Positions 49,144-57,701 of a DNA stretch of 64,000 nt are shown one piece after another. This DNA is from Solirubrobacter sp963798325. GTDB taxonomy: Bacteria > Actinomycetota > Thermoleophilia > Solirubrobacterales > Solirubrobacteraceae. Made by a program: the position numbers and the translations under genes. The notes under the pieces are model-generated. The model made no database searches, was not told the origin of the DNA, and saw nothing but the letters and a program-made list of their open reading frames with translations. The stretch spans positions 15,646 through 79,645 of the forward strand of contig CAWCSS010000007.1 of the NCBI GenBank assembly GCA_963798325.1. The letters run 5' to 3'. Position 1 is the first letter of the stretch. The number at the start of each line of letters is the position of its first letter.

Positions 49144-49820
49144 CGCGCGCGTCTGCGCCTCGTTGTGGGTGGCGTAGAACGCCTCCACGCCGTCGATCCC
49201 GTAGCCCGCGAACTCATCGAGCGTCGCCAGCGGCCTCGTCCATGTCCCAGTACGGGTGGGCCCACACCGCGAGGCCCCCGGCCGCGTGGATGACGTCGAT
49301 CGCCTGCTGGACGGTGGGGCGTGAGCGCCCGACGTAGGTGGCCGTGCCGGGGATCAGGTACGTGGCGAAGATCTCGTTGGTGCTCAGCTTCGTCTGCCCC
49401 TGCAGGGCCTTCGCGAGATGCGGACGGCCCGGCGCCTTGTGCTCCGGCAGCTCGATCGTGAAGCCCTCGGCGCGCAGGTTGTCGGCCATCGCCTCGATCC
49501 GGCGCACGCGATCGCCGCGGAAATCCTCGAGCGTGGCCAGCAGGTCCGGGTCGGTGTGATCGAGCCCGTACCCGAGGATGTGCAGGTCCTCGAACCCGTT
49601 GTGCACCGAGGACAATTCGACGGCGGGGACGATCTTCACGGTGCGGGCGGCCCGCAGCGCCTCGGGAACGCCGTCAACCGTGTCGTGATCGGTCAGCGCG
49701 AGCAGTTCGCACGCCCGCCTGCTCCGCGCGATGCACGACTTCCGCGGGCGGGAGCGTCCCGTCGGAATAGGTCGAATGCGACTGGAGATCGAACCACGGG
49801 GCGGTTTCGTTCGCGGGCAT
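49003..49820 (-). CDS. PHP-domain phosphoesterase, with two frameshifts
   Basis: A roughly 270-residue protein. DLQSHSTYSDGTLPP is PHP motif I and LTDHDTVDGVPEALR motif II (after a shift near 49712). VKIVPAVELSSVHNG, LAVWAHPYWD and TGSADFHGPTHDH carry the remaining metal ligands; the last two are joined by a shift near 49228. The family includes RNase AM/YciV-type nucleoside 3',5'-bisphosphate phosphatases, the likely function here. It starts at ATG 49820. Its 3' end is antisense to the end of the nitrate reductase gene. Confidence 0.82.
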
Positions 49821-49864
49821 GGCTGGGAACCCTTCCATCAACCCCAGAAGAAGGGAGCCACCTG

Positions 49865-50397
49865 ATGACCACCGGCGCCATTATCGCCATCGTCGTCGTA
49901 GCCCTGATCATCATCGCCCTCGTGGCGTTCATGTTGCCGCGGATGCGCGCCCGTGCACGTGTGCAGAAGCGCGAGCGCGAACTCCAGCAGCGGCGCGAGA
50001 CCGTCGCCGGCGAGCATCGAGCCGAGGCCGAGACGCGCGAGCGTCAGGCGACGGAAGCCGAGCAGCGGGCGAGGATCGCCCAGCGCGAGGCCGAGGCCGA
50101 GCGCGCCCAGGCCTCACTGCACGCCGAGCGCGCGGAGCTGCACGAGCGCGGCATGGCCGATCGACGAGCTGATCGACGAGTCCGAGCGCGACCGTTTCGC
50201 GGGCACCTCGGCGATGACCAACGACCGTGACGGCGACGGCGTCGACGACCGTCAAGAGTCGATGACGGACGGTCGTCACGAATCGAACGGCCGCGGCACG
50301 CTCGACGACGAGCGCGCCGTCGACGAGAACAACCGCCCGGCGCGCTTCGATCGCGACCGCGAGACCGAGCGGACGGACTTCCCCGCAGCGCTTCTAG
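49865..50397 (+). CDS. Membrane-anchored coiled-coil protein, with a frameshift
   Basis: A single N-terminal membrane helix (IIAIVVVALIIIALVAFML) is followed by about 80 residues of strongly charged heptad-like sequence (KRERELQQRRETVAGEHRAE, ATEAEQRARIAQREAEAERA) and an acidic, hydrophilic tail with Asp/Arg repeats. The frame shifts near 50163 (one extra C after ATGGCCGAT), giving MADDELIDESERDRF. The stop is unclear: TAG at 50395-50397 if one more shift is accepted. A strong ribosome binding site AAGAAGGGAG lies eight bases before ATG 49865. Function unknown. Confidence 0.6.
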
Positions 50398-50408
50398 AGC
50401 GCGCTCAG

Positions 50409-52504
50409 TCACACCGGTCTCGAGGAGCGCCCCGCTTCGGGGGCGCTCAACGGGGCCGAGATGTGAAAGCCCTGCGCGAACTCGCAGCCGAGCACCTTCA
50501 GGTAGTCGAGTTGCTCGCGCTGCTCGACGCCGTCGGCGATCACCTCGAGCCCGAGGTTGTGGGCGAGCCCCACGACCGCCCGGACGATCTCGAACGCGCC
50601 CGCGTCGTGGCCGATGCCGGCGACCAGCGCGCGTGAGATCTTGATGGCGTCGCCCGGGAAGCGGTGCAGCAGCCGCAGCGGGCTCGCGCCCGTGCCGAAG
50701 TCGTCGATGTGGGTGCGCACGCCGGCCTGCTGGAGCGCCTGCTCGAGCACGCGGCGGGTGGACTCGTCCGCGCGGCCGCGCGAGAGGTCGTGCTCGGACA
50801 CCTCGATCCGCAGCGCGCGGGCGTCGAGCCCGCTCTCGCGCAGGATCTCGTGGAGCATCTGCACGAAGCCGGGCTCGCCGAGCTGGCGCGCCGAGACGTT
50901 CACGCCCACCGTCAGGCCCGCGCCCTTGGGCAGCGTGCGCCACTGCGCCAGCTGCGCGCACGCGGTCGTGAGGATCTGGCGCCCGAGCGGGATCGACAGG
51001 CCCGTCTCGTCGGCCAGCGCGAGGAACTCGGCGGGCTCGCCCGTCGGCCAGCGAAGCGACGCCTCGAAGCCGACGATCCGGCCCGTCGCCGCCTGCACGA
51101 TCGGCTGGTAGGCGACCTCGAGCGCGCGACCTTCGATCGCGCGCCGCAGGTCCCCCTCCAGGTCGAGCCTGCGCATCACCTGCTCGATGCATGGCCGCGT
51201 CGAACACCGCGTGGCGGCCCTTGCCGTCGGCCTTGGCGCGGTACATCGCGACGTCGGCGTCGCGCATCACCTGCTCCGGCGCGGACTTCGCCGTGGCCAG
51301 CGCGATGCCGATGCTCGCGCCGATGAACAGCTCGCGCCCGTCGATCACGAACGGCGCCTGCAGGCTCTGCTGGACGCGCTCGGCGATCACCGTCGCCTCG
51401 CGGGCCTCGCGTGACGTCGTCGAGCAGGAGCGTGAACTCGTCGCCGCTCAGGCGCGCCACCGTGTCGTTGGGCCGCAGCGCCGCTTCCAGCCGACGGGCG
51501 ACGGCCATCAGCAGCTGGTCGCCGGCCGCGTGGCCGAGGCTGTCGTTGATGATCTTGAAGCGGTCGAGGTCGAGGAACAGCACCGCCGCGCAGATGGCGG
51601 GGTGGTGGCGCTGCGCGCGCCGGATCGACTGGTCGAGGCGGTCGACGAACAGGACGCGGTTCGGCAGGCCGGTGAGGTCGTCGTGCAGCGCGTCGTGCTG
51701 CAGCCGGCGCTCGCGCCTCGCGGCGGTCGGTGACGTCGGTGAAGCTGCCCACGATCCGGGTGGCGTGTGACGTCGTCGCGTCGCGCACGGCGGTCGCGCG
51801 GGCGAGCATCCAGCGGTAGCTGCCGTCGCGGTGCTGCAGGCGGTGCTCGAACTCGAACTGCTCGTTGCCGGCGGTGCCCTGCGCGTAGGCGTCCAGCGCC
51901 TGCGTGAGCGGCGCGCGGTCATCCGCGTGGACGCGGCCGAGCCACTCCCCGCGCGTCTCCCCGATCTCGATCTCGCGGTAGCCGAGCATCGTCTTCCAGC
52001 GCGTCGAGTAGAAGATCCGGTCCTGCGCGACGTCCCAGTCCCAGATCCCGTCGTTGGCGCCCTTGAGCGCGAGCGCGTGGCGCTCCTCGGACTCGGCCAG
52101 GCGCTGGATCGCGCGCTGGTGGGTGATCGCGTAGCGGATCGCGTGCTCCAGCCGGTCGGTGCGTCAGCCCCGGGACGAGCAGGAAGTCGGCGATCCCCGC
52201 CTCCGCCGCCTCCTCGTCGGCGTGCTTGTCGGCGCGTGTGCGAGAGCACGATCACCGGCGTCGTCGGTGCCTGGCGCACCAGCTCTTCGGCGAGCAGCAG
52301 CCCGTCCAGCCCCGGCTGCTCGATCTCGCGGTCCACCAGCACGACGTCGTGCGCGAGCGCGAGGCGCGAGCTTGCAGCGCCTGCTCGGGCATCGTGACGA
52401 GGTCGATCCGCGCACCGCGCAGCAGCGCGCGCACCGGGCGCGTGGCCTGCGTCGTCGGCAGAGACCGCGAGGACGCGGAGCGGGTTGGGCAGCGGGGCGG
52501 CCAC
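50409..52504 (-). CDS. Receiver-PAS-GGDEF-EAL signalling protein, with several frameshifts
   Basis: Joined over single-base shifts, the product has a receiver-like domain (VVLVDREIEQPGLDGLLLAE), a PAS/PAC unit (MLGYREIEIGETRGEW, HRDGSYRWMLARATAVRD), a GGDEF domain (DDLTGLPNRVLFVDRLDQSI, LFLDLDRFKIINDSLGH, RLSGDEFTLLL) and an EAL domain (YQPIVQAATGRIVGFEAS, NVSARQLGEPGF, IDDFGTGASPLRLLHRFPGD). The GGDEF loop is SGDEF, still compatible with activity. The EAL signature reads EAS and the later DFGTG region is atypical, so phosphodiesterase activity is doubtful. Start GTG 52504. Confidence 0.75.
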
Positions 52505-52511
52505 GGACGGT

Positions 52512-52992
52512 CTAGGCTGGCCTGGCCGGGCGGGAGCTCGGCGGTCTCCAGCCAGTACGACGTGAACACCTTCATCAGGCGCACGAGCGCGAGGAACGTG
52601 ACCGGCTTGACGATGTACGTGTTCGCGCCCGCGTCGTAGTAGCGCCGCGACCGTCTCCGGGTCGTCGTTGTCGCCCGAGCACCACCACCGGAATCCGGCG
52701 AGTGCTCGGCGTCGCCCTTCAGCTTGCGGATCAGCTCGCCGTTCCCGGGCTCGCCGGGCAACTGCGCGTCGATCACGATCAGCGACGGCGTCGGCGTGAC
52801 CGCGCCCTCCGTCGCCCCGGCGCGCTGCAGGTAGGCCAGCAGCGCGCCCCCGTCAGCGACCGTCCGCATGTCCGTGACATTGCGTCCCTCCAGCAACGCG
52901 TCACGCGCCATCGACCGGTAGTCCTCGCTCGCGTCCGCGAACAGGACCGTCGGCAGCGCGGGCACTCGCATCCGCTGGAAGCGGTCGCTCAC
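52512..52992 (-). CDS. Single-domain response regulator, with frameshifts
   Basis: A CheY-like receiver of the Rcp1 type: TVLFADASEDYRSMARDAL, the phospho-acceptor Asp in SLIVIDAQLPGEPGNG near 70 and the Lys in GANTYIVKPVTFLALVRLMK. Between them three single-base insertions within about 50 bases (near 52651, 52685 and 52697) must be removed to read IPVVVLGDNDDPETVA. The C-terminus ends close to TAG at 52512-52514 if a further shift is accepted. GTG 52992 is the preferred start. It probably partners the multidomain protein that follows directly on the same strand. Confidence 0.72.
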
Positions 52993-53206
52993 GCGCGCAC
53001 CCCCTCGAGTCCGGGGGCGGAGGACCATCCGTGGCCACCGCATCAGTCAATGCAACTCCTCGAATCAACACGCACGGGGCTCCGTGCCCCCGTGCAAAGG
53101 TTGTCTGCAGTCGACCATAGGGTCCCCGGATTGAGCGGAGCAACGCGGCGGCGCCGAAGTTCGGCGGATGTACGAGTTTTCGGCGCTGGACTTGCGGTTA
53201 GGGCCC

Positions 53207-54054
53207 TCAGCTGACCGCTTGCGGGTTGTACGCGTTGCCACAGAGCGGATTCGCTGGTGTAGGCGGGAGCGCAACTCGTGCCGCGCACGCCATTTCGCCG
53301 CGAACGCGCCCGTCGAAGGCGTCGAGCGCCCGTTGCTGCCGCTTGATCGGCCAGCAGTCTCCCAGGCCGCCGCCTCGCTGCACGGCTTCGATCGGCATCG
53401 GCTGCGCCGGGAGGATCGCTGGTGACCCGGAACACGTAGTTCGCGATAGCGCTCCGAGATGGTTCGTGGCGGCTGCGAAGATCGCGCCGCTCGACGTCCG
53501 TGCGTCGTACGTCGCCCGGCTCGACGGTCTGCGGGTCGAGCCGGTGCTCGGTCGCGTACCTTCGCTGCGCCAGCCGCCACGTCGATCCCGCTCCTGATGG
53601 CTTCTGCGGCCTGCGCGGCCTTGTGCCGTGTCGCGGCTTCGGATGACGCGGACCTTCCGCCGCTCGGGCTCGTGTCTGCGGGTTCGCTGTCCACGTACGC
53701 GTCGAGATCTGCTCCGGCGTGACGCTCTGCGCGGCCGGCTGCTCGATCTGCGCCCTGATTCCCGCGGTCAGCAGGCTCAGCCTGGCCTCGTAGATCAGGT
53801 CCTGACGGGTCAGCCCGATCGTGCGGCGTCCCGTCGTCGCCTCCCGAGCCTCGCGGTCACTGACCGTGACACCCCGCTCCTGCGCCTCGCCCTCGGTCCA
53901 CGCGCCCGTCACGAGAAACGCAAGCGCGCTCGCCTGCGCCACCGGACGCCTTGCCCCAATGCGCGACCTGCTCATCGCTGATCGTCGCCCTGAAGCCCGA
54001 GCGAGCCATCGCCGCGACCGCAACACCCGGCAATCCAATCCACGACAGCCCCAA
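53207..54054 (-). pseudogene. Decayed SurA/PrsA-like peptidyl-prolyl isomerase (foldase)
   Basis: Fragments in all three minus-strand frames line up in order with an exported parvulin-type foldase: ATISDEQVAHWGKA (about 54000), ASALAFLVTGAWTEGEAQ and ERGVTVSDREAR (about 53900), LTRQDLIYEARLSLLTAGIR (53780), RSAIANYVFRVT (53450) and the C-terminal GNAYNPQAVS (53210). The segment after TVSD is shorter than in intact homologues, so bases have been lost as well as shifted. The catalytic parvulin core is unrecognisable. I call it a pseudogene; residual sequence error may add to the damage. The 160 bases between it and the response regulator hold nothing recognisable. Confidence 0.6.
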
Positions 54055-54095
54055 GGTACCCCCCGCCCGCGATGTTCGCTACCCTGCGCTCCCGC

Positions 54096-54168
54096 GCCGA
54101 CATAGCTCAGCTGGTAGAGCACTTCACTCGTAATGAAGGGGTCCCCGGTTCGAGTCCGGGTGTCGGCT
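54096..54168 (+). tRNA. tRNA-Thr (anticodon CGT)
   Basis: A full cloverleaf: acceptor GCCGACA / TGTCGGC, D-arm GCTC...GAGC, anticodon stem CTTCA / TGAAG with loop CTCGTAA (anticodon CGT), five-base variable region and T-arm CCCGG TTCGAGT CCGGG. The discriminator is T; CCA is not encoded. Threonine identity follows from the anticodon. Confidence 0.96.
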
Positions 54169-54510
54169 CTGACTCTAGAACCTCTGCGTTTGCAGGGGTT
54201 TTCTTGTTTCTGGGGGCGCGTGCGTCACGCAGCGTCGGAGTCCTGGTGACAGACCGGTGGCACACGGGCCTCGCGGATCGCATCTGCAGCGGTGAATCCG
54301 CGGAGCGTCCCGGGGCTCCATCCGCACCGCGAAGCCGACCCCGCTGCGTGCGGCAGTTGCGGGCGTGGGCGGACTCTCGTGAGCATGACCGGCTTCGGGG
54401 CGCTACATCGCGACCGGCACTTCGACACGCTCGCCCAGGTCCTCGGTTTCACGAAGCCCGCCCGCCTGTGGCTGCAGGGATGCCACGCGAGCTGCCGAAC
54501 CCGGTTCGCG
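54169..54510. other. Intergenic stretch after tRNA-Thr
   Basis: Apart from the terminator at 54181 nothing with support is seen. An open frame continues from 54292 into the potassium channel gene, but the channel's membrane domain starts only after ATG 54511 and the upstream residues show no family features. Confidence 0.5.
54181..54206 (+). terminator. Rho-independent terminator of tRNA-Thr
   Basis: CCTCTGC and GCAGGGG pair around GTTT and are followed by TTTTCTTG. The hairpin begins 12 bases after the tRNA. Confidence 0.8.
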
Positions 54511-55296
54511 ATGGCTGGCCACCCAGCGCCGTTGACCCCTGAGCAACTGCAGGCGCGGGAGCGCTGGCAGTCGCGTTGGAACCTGCCGATCATCGTCGCC
54601 GCCGTCGTCCCGCTGTTCGTGAACTCGCCGGACACCAAGTGGGTGCAGGTCCTCGTCGGGCTCGGTTCGTGGATCGTGTTCGTGGTCGATCTGATCGTCC
54701 AGCGTCGGATCGTGGAGGACTACCTGCGACGACCTCGAGGCCGGTTCGATCTGGCGATCGTGCTGATCACCTTCCCGTACTACCTGATCCCGGGGATCAG
54801 CGGGGGCACCGCGCTCCTGTTGCTCGCTCGGCTCACGCGCGTGGTGCGGGTGCTGCTGGCCACGGCGGGGCTCAGGCGCTTCGGCGCCCGTCTCGGGAAG
54901 GTGGCGCTGGTCGCGGGGTCGGTCGTGGTGCTGGCGTCGTTGGCGGCCTACCAGGCCGAGCACGCGACCAACAAGGAGTTCGCGACCGTCGGCGACGCGC
55001 TGTGGTGGGGGATCGTGACCCTCACGACCGTGGGGTACGGGGACATCGTGCCGATCACGACCGCGGGCCGGTTCGCCGGTGTGGCGATCATGTTCACCGG
55101 CATCGGCGTGCTCGGCGTGCTGGCGGGCTCGCTGGCGGAGCTCTTTCACCTCGACGAGTCACCGGCGCCGGCCGGGAACGACGAGGCCGCCGATCCGCTT
55201 CCGCTGCACGCCGAGCTCGCGGCACTGCGCGCTGAGCTGCAGGCGGTCGAGGGTCGCCTCAGCAACCTGGTCGAACGCGCGCGCGCCGCCGAGTAG
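54511..55296 (+). CDS. Voltage-gated-type potassium channel
   Basis: A 261-residue membrane protein. Helices S1-S4 (LPIIVAAVVPLFVNS, WIVFVVDLIVQRRIVEDYL, DLAIVLITFPYYLIPG, ALLLLARLTRVVRVLLATAG) are followed by S5, a pore helix and the selectivity filter TLTTVGYGDIVPIT, then S6 and a short coiled-coil tail (LAALRAELQAVEGRLSNL). S4 has only a few Arg, so voltage gating may be weak. ATG 54511 was chosen just before the first helix. Confidence 0.88.
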   Translation: MAGHPAPLTPEQLQARERWQSRWNLPIIVAAVVPLFVNSPDTKWVQVLVGLGSWIVFVVDLIVQRRIVEDYLRRPRGRFDLAIVLITFPYYLIPGISGGTALLLLARLTRVVRVLLATAGLRRFGARLGKVALVAGSVVVLASLAAYQAEHATNKEFATVGDALWWGIVTLTTVGYGDIVPITTAGRFAGVAIMFTGIGVLGVLAGSLAELFHLDESPAPAGNDEAADPLPLHAELAALRAELQAVEGRLSNLVERARAAE

Positions 55297-55413
55297 GCGC
55301 TCGGCAAACACGTCCTCCGAATCGGATGATGCTCCTGCGGGCGGAATTGGTGGATGATCTGCGCTCGTGGCCGCCGGCACCCGCGCCGCCGGCCGGATCG
55401 AAGGAGCTGTCGC

Positions 55414-55968
55414 ATGATCATCATCCCGTCGGCGGAAGCGACGGTCCTCGGCGAGTTGTGCACGCTTCTGCCGAGCCATTCGATCACGGTCGTCCCCGAG
55501 GACTACGAGCCGCCGGCGGCCGGCTTCCAGACGATCGGCGCGGCCTACGCGCCGACTCCGGAAGGGCGCGAAGCGCTGCGGGTGGCGGCGGAGCTCGCCC
55601 GGGCCGGCTCGTCTCGCCTGCGGGCGATCACGGTGCTCGATCCCAAGCGCGCCGGGGAGCAATCGCGGGCGGCGGCGGGGATGCACGGTGACGTCGATCC
55701 CGCCGAGGCCCCGGCAGCCCGCCATCGACTGGAGGAAGAGGCCGAGCTGCGCTCCGCGGTCGACAGCCTGGGCGAGGACATCGACAGCGAGCTCGACGTC
55801 CTCTTCAACGATCCGGCCGATGGCCTTCTGGCCGCCGCGCGGCATGTCGACCTGCTGGTGATGGGCTCGCGCGGCCGGGGGCCCGTTCGCGCGGCCATCC
55901 TCGGCAGCGTGTCGCATTCGGTCTCGCGGCAGGCCTCCTGCCCGGTGGTCATCCTGCCGCGCGGCTGA
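55414..55968 (+). CDS. Universal stress protein (UspA), first domain lost
   Basis: A 184-residue protein. The C-terminal USP domain is complete: ITVVPEDYEPPAAGFQTIG, EALRVAAELARAGSSRLRAI and the nucleotide-binding VDLLVMGSRGRGPVRAAIL ... GSVSHSV. Many relatives have two USP domains; here only the last strand of a first one remains (TVLGELCTLLPSHSITVVP). A GAAGGAG ribosome binding site seven bases before ATG 55414 shows that this short form is what is translated. Confidence 0.85.
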   Translation: MIIIPSAEATVLGELCTLLPSHSITVVPEDYEPPAAGFQTIGAAYAPTPEGREALRVAAELARAGSSRLRAITVLDPKRAGEQSRAAAGMHGDVDPAEAPAARHRLEEEAELRSAVDSLGEDIDSELDVLFNDPADGLLAAARHVDLLVMGSRGRGPVRAAILGSVSHSVSRQASCPVVILPRG

Positions 55969-55971
55969 GGG

Positions 55972-56508
55972 TCAAACCGGGTGGTGCGGCCCGTCGGACG
56001 CCCGAGGCAGCGAGGGTCCCTCGGCGGATTCGGGCGATGCGTCGCCGGCCGCGCTGTCGATGGCCTCGCGAAGCGCCGCATCGTCGAGGTCGTGCGCTTC
56101 GGTCACGCCGCCCCGGCCCGCGAGGAGGGATTCGATGGGCACGAGCTCGTCGGGGTTGGCGACCACGCCGACGGCGGCCTTGCCGCCCTGCAGTGAAGCG
56201 GTGATGCGTTCGCGGTCGGCGTCGTCGAGGCCGAGGTTCTTGCGGTGCAGCTTGCCCAGCAGCGCGCCCCCGCCGACTCCGAGGCCGAGGCCGACGGGGC
56301 CGAGCAGCGCCAGGGCGGCGCCGGCCGCCGCGCCCTTGCCTCCGCTCGTCGTGCCAACCTTGTCGGTCTTCAGCTTCCCGTTCTTGTCGAGGACGAAGAC
56401 GGCGATCGCGTCGTCCACGGAGGCGCCGGTCTCCTTGATGGCGGTCGCGGCCGCGTGCGCGTCGGCCTCAGCTTCGAAGATCGAGATGACCAGGCGTTTC
56501 TCGGCCAC
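55972..56508 (-). CDS. DUF1269-family protein
   Basis: A 178-residue protein. EKRLVISIFEAEADAHAAAT and AIAVFVLDKNGKLKTDKVGT, then a Gly-rich hydrophobic hairpin (GAAAGAALALLGPVGLGLGV, GGGALLGKLHRKNLGL), are the DUF1269 pattern. The Gly-rich pair could insert in a membrane. Function is unknown, although such genes often accompany stress proteins, as here. GTG 56508 has an AAAGGA ribosome binding site six bases upstream. It ends four bases from the convergent Usp gene. Confidence 0.78.
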   Translation of the reverse strand: MAEKRLVISIFEAEADAHAAATAIKETGASVDDAIAVFVLDKNGKLKTDKVGTTSGGKGAAAGAALALLGPVGLGLGVGGGALLGKLHRKNLGLDDADRERITASLQGGKAAVGVVANPDELVPIESLLAGRGGVTEAHDLDDAALREAIDSAAGDASPESAEGPSLPRASDGPHHPV

Positions 56509-56545
56509 GGTACGTCCTTTCCTGCGCGCCGTCAGGGGCGCGCGG

Positions 56546-57004
56546 TCATGAGGTGTGAGGTGCCGTGCCGGCACCAGGAGTGGTCATCGCGCGCACGGCC
56601 GCCCGCAGGCGCCGTTCGGCGTCCCGCGCGCCGCCGGCGGCACTCCCCGCGGCGCGGAGCAAGGGGACGGCCGACGTCCCGACGACGCCCACCGCGAGCA
56701 GCGTGGCGAACCCGGGGACGTTTCGCGATCCGGTCCCCGCGACGCCGAGAAGCGCTTCCTTGACCATCGCGGTGCCGAAGACCATGGCGGCGAGGGTCGG
56801 CGGGGTGGCCGCCGCAGCGAGCATCTTCGACGCGTTGAGCTGCACGCCCGTGGCCAACGAGCCCATCGCGATCACCGACACGGAGTTCGACTGCTCGCGG
56901 GTGACGCCGAACACCCGCTCGACCGCACGGTGACGGAACTCGTTCGCCACGAGCACCGTGACGATCGCGTCGCCGAAGAGCAGCCTGGCCGCGCCGGCGC
57001 TCAC
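56546..57004 (-). CDS. Small hydrophobic protein of unknown function
   Basis: 152 residues with hydrophobic segments (LLFGDAIVTVLVANEF, ATPPTLAAMVFGTAMV, FATLLAVGVVGTSAVPLL) that could be two or three membrane helices, and a basic C-terminus. No family recognised. The GTG at 57004 overlaps the stop of a ten-codon open frame (ATG at 57033), so translation might be coupled to that mini-frame. It lies upstream of the DUF1269 gene on the same strand. Confidence 0.5.
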   Translation of the reverse strand: MSAGAARLLFGDAIVTVLVANEFRHRAVERVFGVTREQSNSVSVIAMGSLATGVQLNASKMLAAAATPPTLAAMVFGTAMVKEALLGVAGTGSRNVPGFATLLAVGVVGTSAVPLLRAAGSAAGGARDAERRLRAAVRAMTTPGAGTAPHTS

Positions 57005-57150
57005 GACGGGCTCTTCCCGGTCTCGAAGCTCATGGCAGCGACGCTACGTCGGCGCGGCTCGCGTGTCATCGTCCGATCCGGATGACGCCGACGTGCGCCC
57101 TGCCGCCTAGGTTCGCGTCCGACCTGCCCGCTGCGCCAGAGGAGACACCC

Positions 57151-57468
57151 ATGTCGGATTCCACGGAGAGCACCGCGGTCATCGACCTGCTCGCCAGCAT
57201 GACCATGAGCTCGATCGAGGCGTCGAGCCTGCAACCGCAGGCGCTGATGATCGCGCGCATCGCCGCGCTCGTGGCGGTTGACGCTCCGGCGATCTCGTAC
57301 TCCACCAACCTCGAATCGGCGGTCACGGTGGGCATCGACGTCGACAAGATGCGCGGCATCCTCACGGCGATCGCGCCGATCGTCGGCACGGCGCGCGTCG
57401 CCTCCGCGACCGGGAAGATCGCGGAGGCGCTCGGGATGGACCTGGTCGATCTCGACGGGCGGCTGTAG
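57151..57468 (+). CDS. Carboxymuconolactone decarboxylase-like (AhpD-fold) small protein
   Basis: A 105-residue helical protein. ALMIARIAALVAVDAP and VRGILTAIAPIVGTARVASA-type helices resemble the CMD/AhpD fold, but the redox CxxC of AhpD is absent, so no peroxidase role is implied. It has a GAGGAGA ribosome binding site six bases before ATG 57151. Confidence 0.6.
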   Translation: MSDSTESTAVIDLLASMTMSSIEASSLQPQALMIARIAALVAVDAPAISYSTNLESAVTVGIDVDKMRGILTAIAPIVGTARVASATGKIAEALGMDLVDLDGRL

Positions 57469-57551
57469 CGACGCCGCGGGCCCGGGTTCTGCGGCGCCGG
57501 CGGCGTGTACTCCCGATAGAGGGCGCCGACGTCGGTGCGGGGAGGCGTCCC

Positions 57552-57626
57552 CGTAGTCGACGAGGTTGATCCCGGCATCGAGCGCCCTGTGGATGATCCG
57601 GGCGCAGTCGGCCGCGTCCGGGTCTG
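57552..57626 (-). pseudogene. Aldo/keto reductase fragment
   Basis: On the minus strand DPDAADCARIIHRALDAGIN then LVDY matches the first helix and strand of aldo/keto reductases (usually ...IIHRALDAGVNFFDTAD). Neither the catalytic Tyr/Lys nor any continuing frame is present on either side. It is a short relic in an otherwise empty 230-base gap. Confidence 0.45.
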
Positions 57627-57701
57627 CGACCGCGGTGCACGGCGGACCCTCCGATCACGCCGGACATGCTCTGCGACGCGCGCGCCGACATCGACGTGCG
57701 C

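Noticed and set aside
54225..54638. Minus-strand open frame after the tRNA-Thr terminator
   Set aside because: No family features, overlaps the channel gene, no start signals; probably chance.
57001..57033. Ten-codon leader peptide upstream of the gene at 57004
   Set aside because: ATG and overlap exist, but there is no amino-acid bias or attenuator; not enough to list as a gene.
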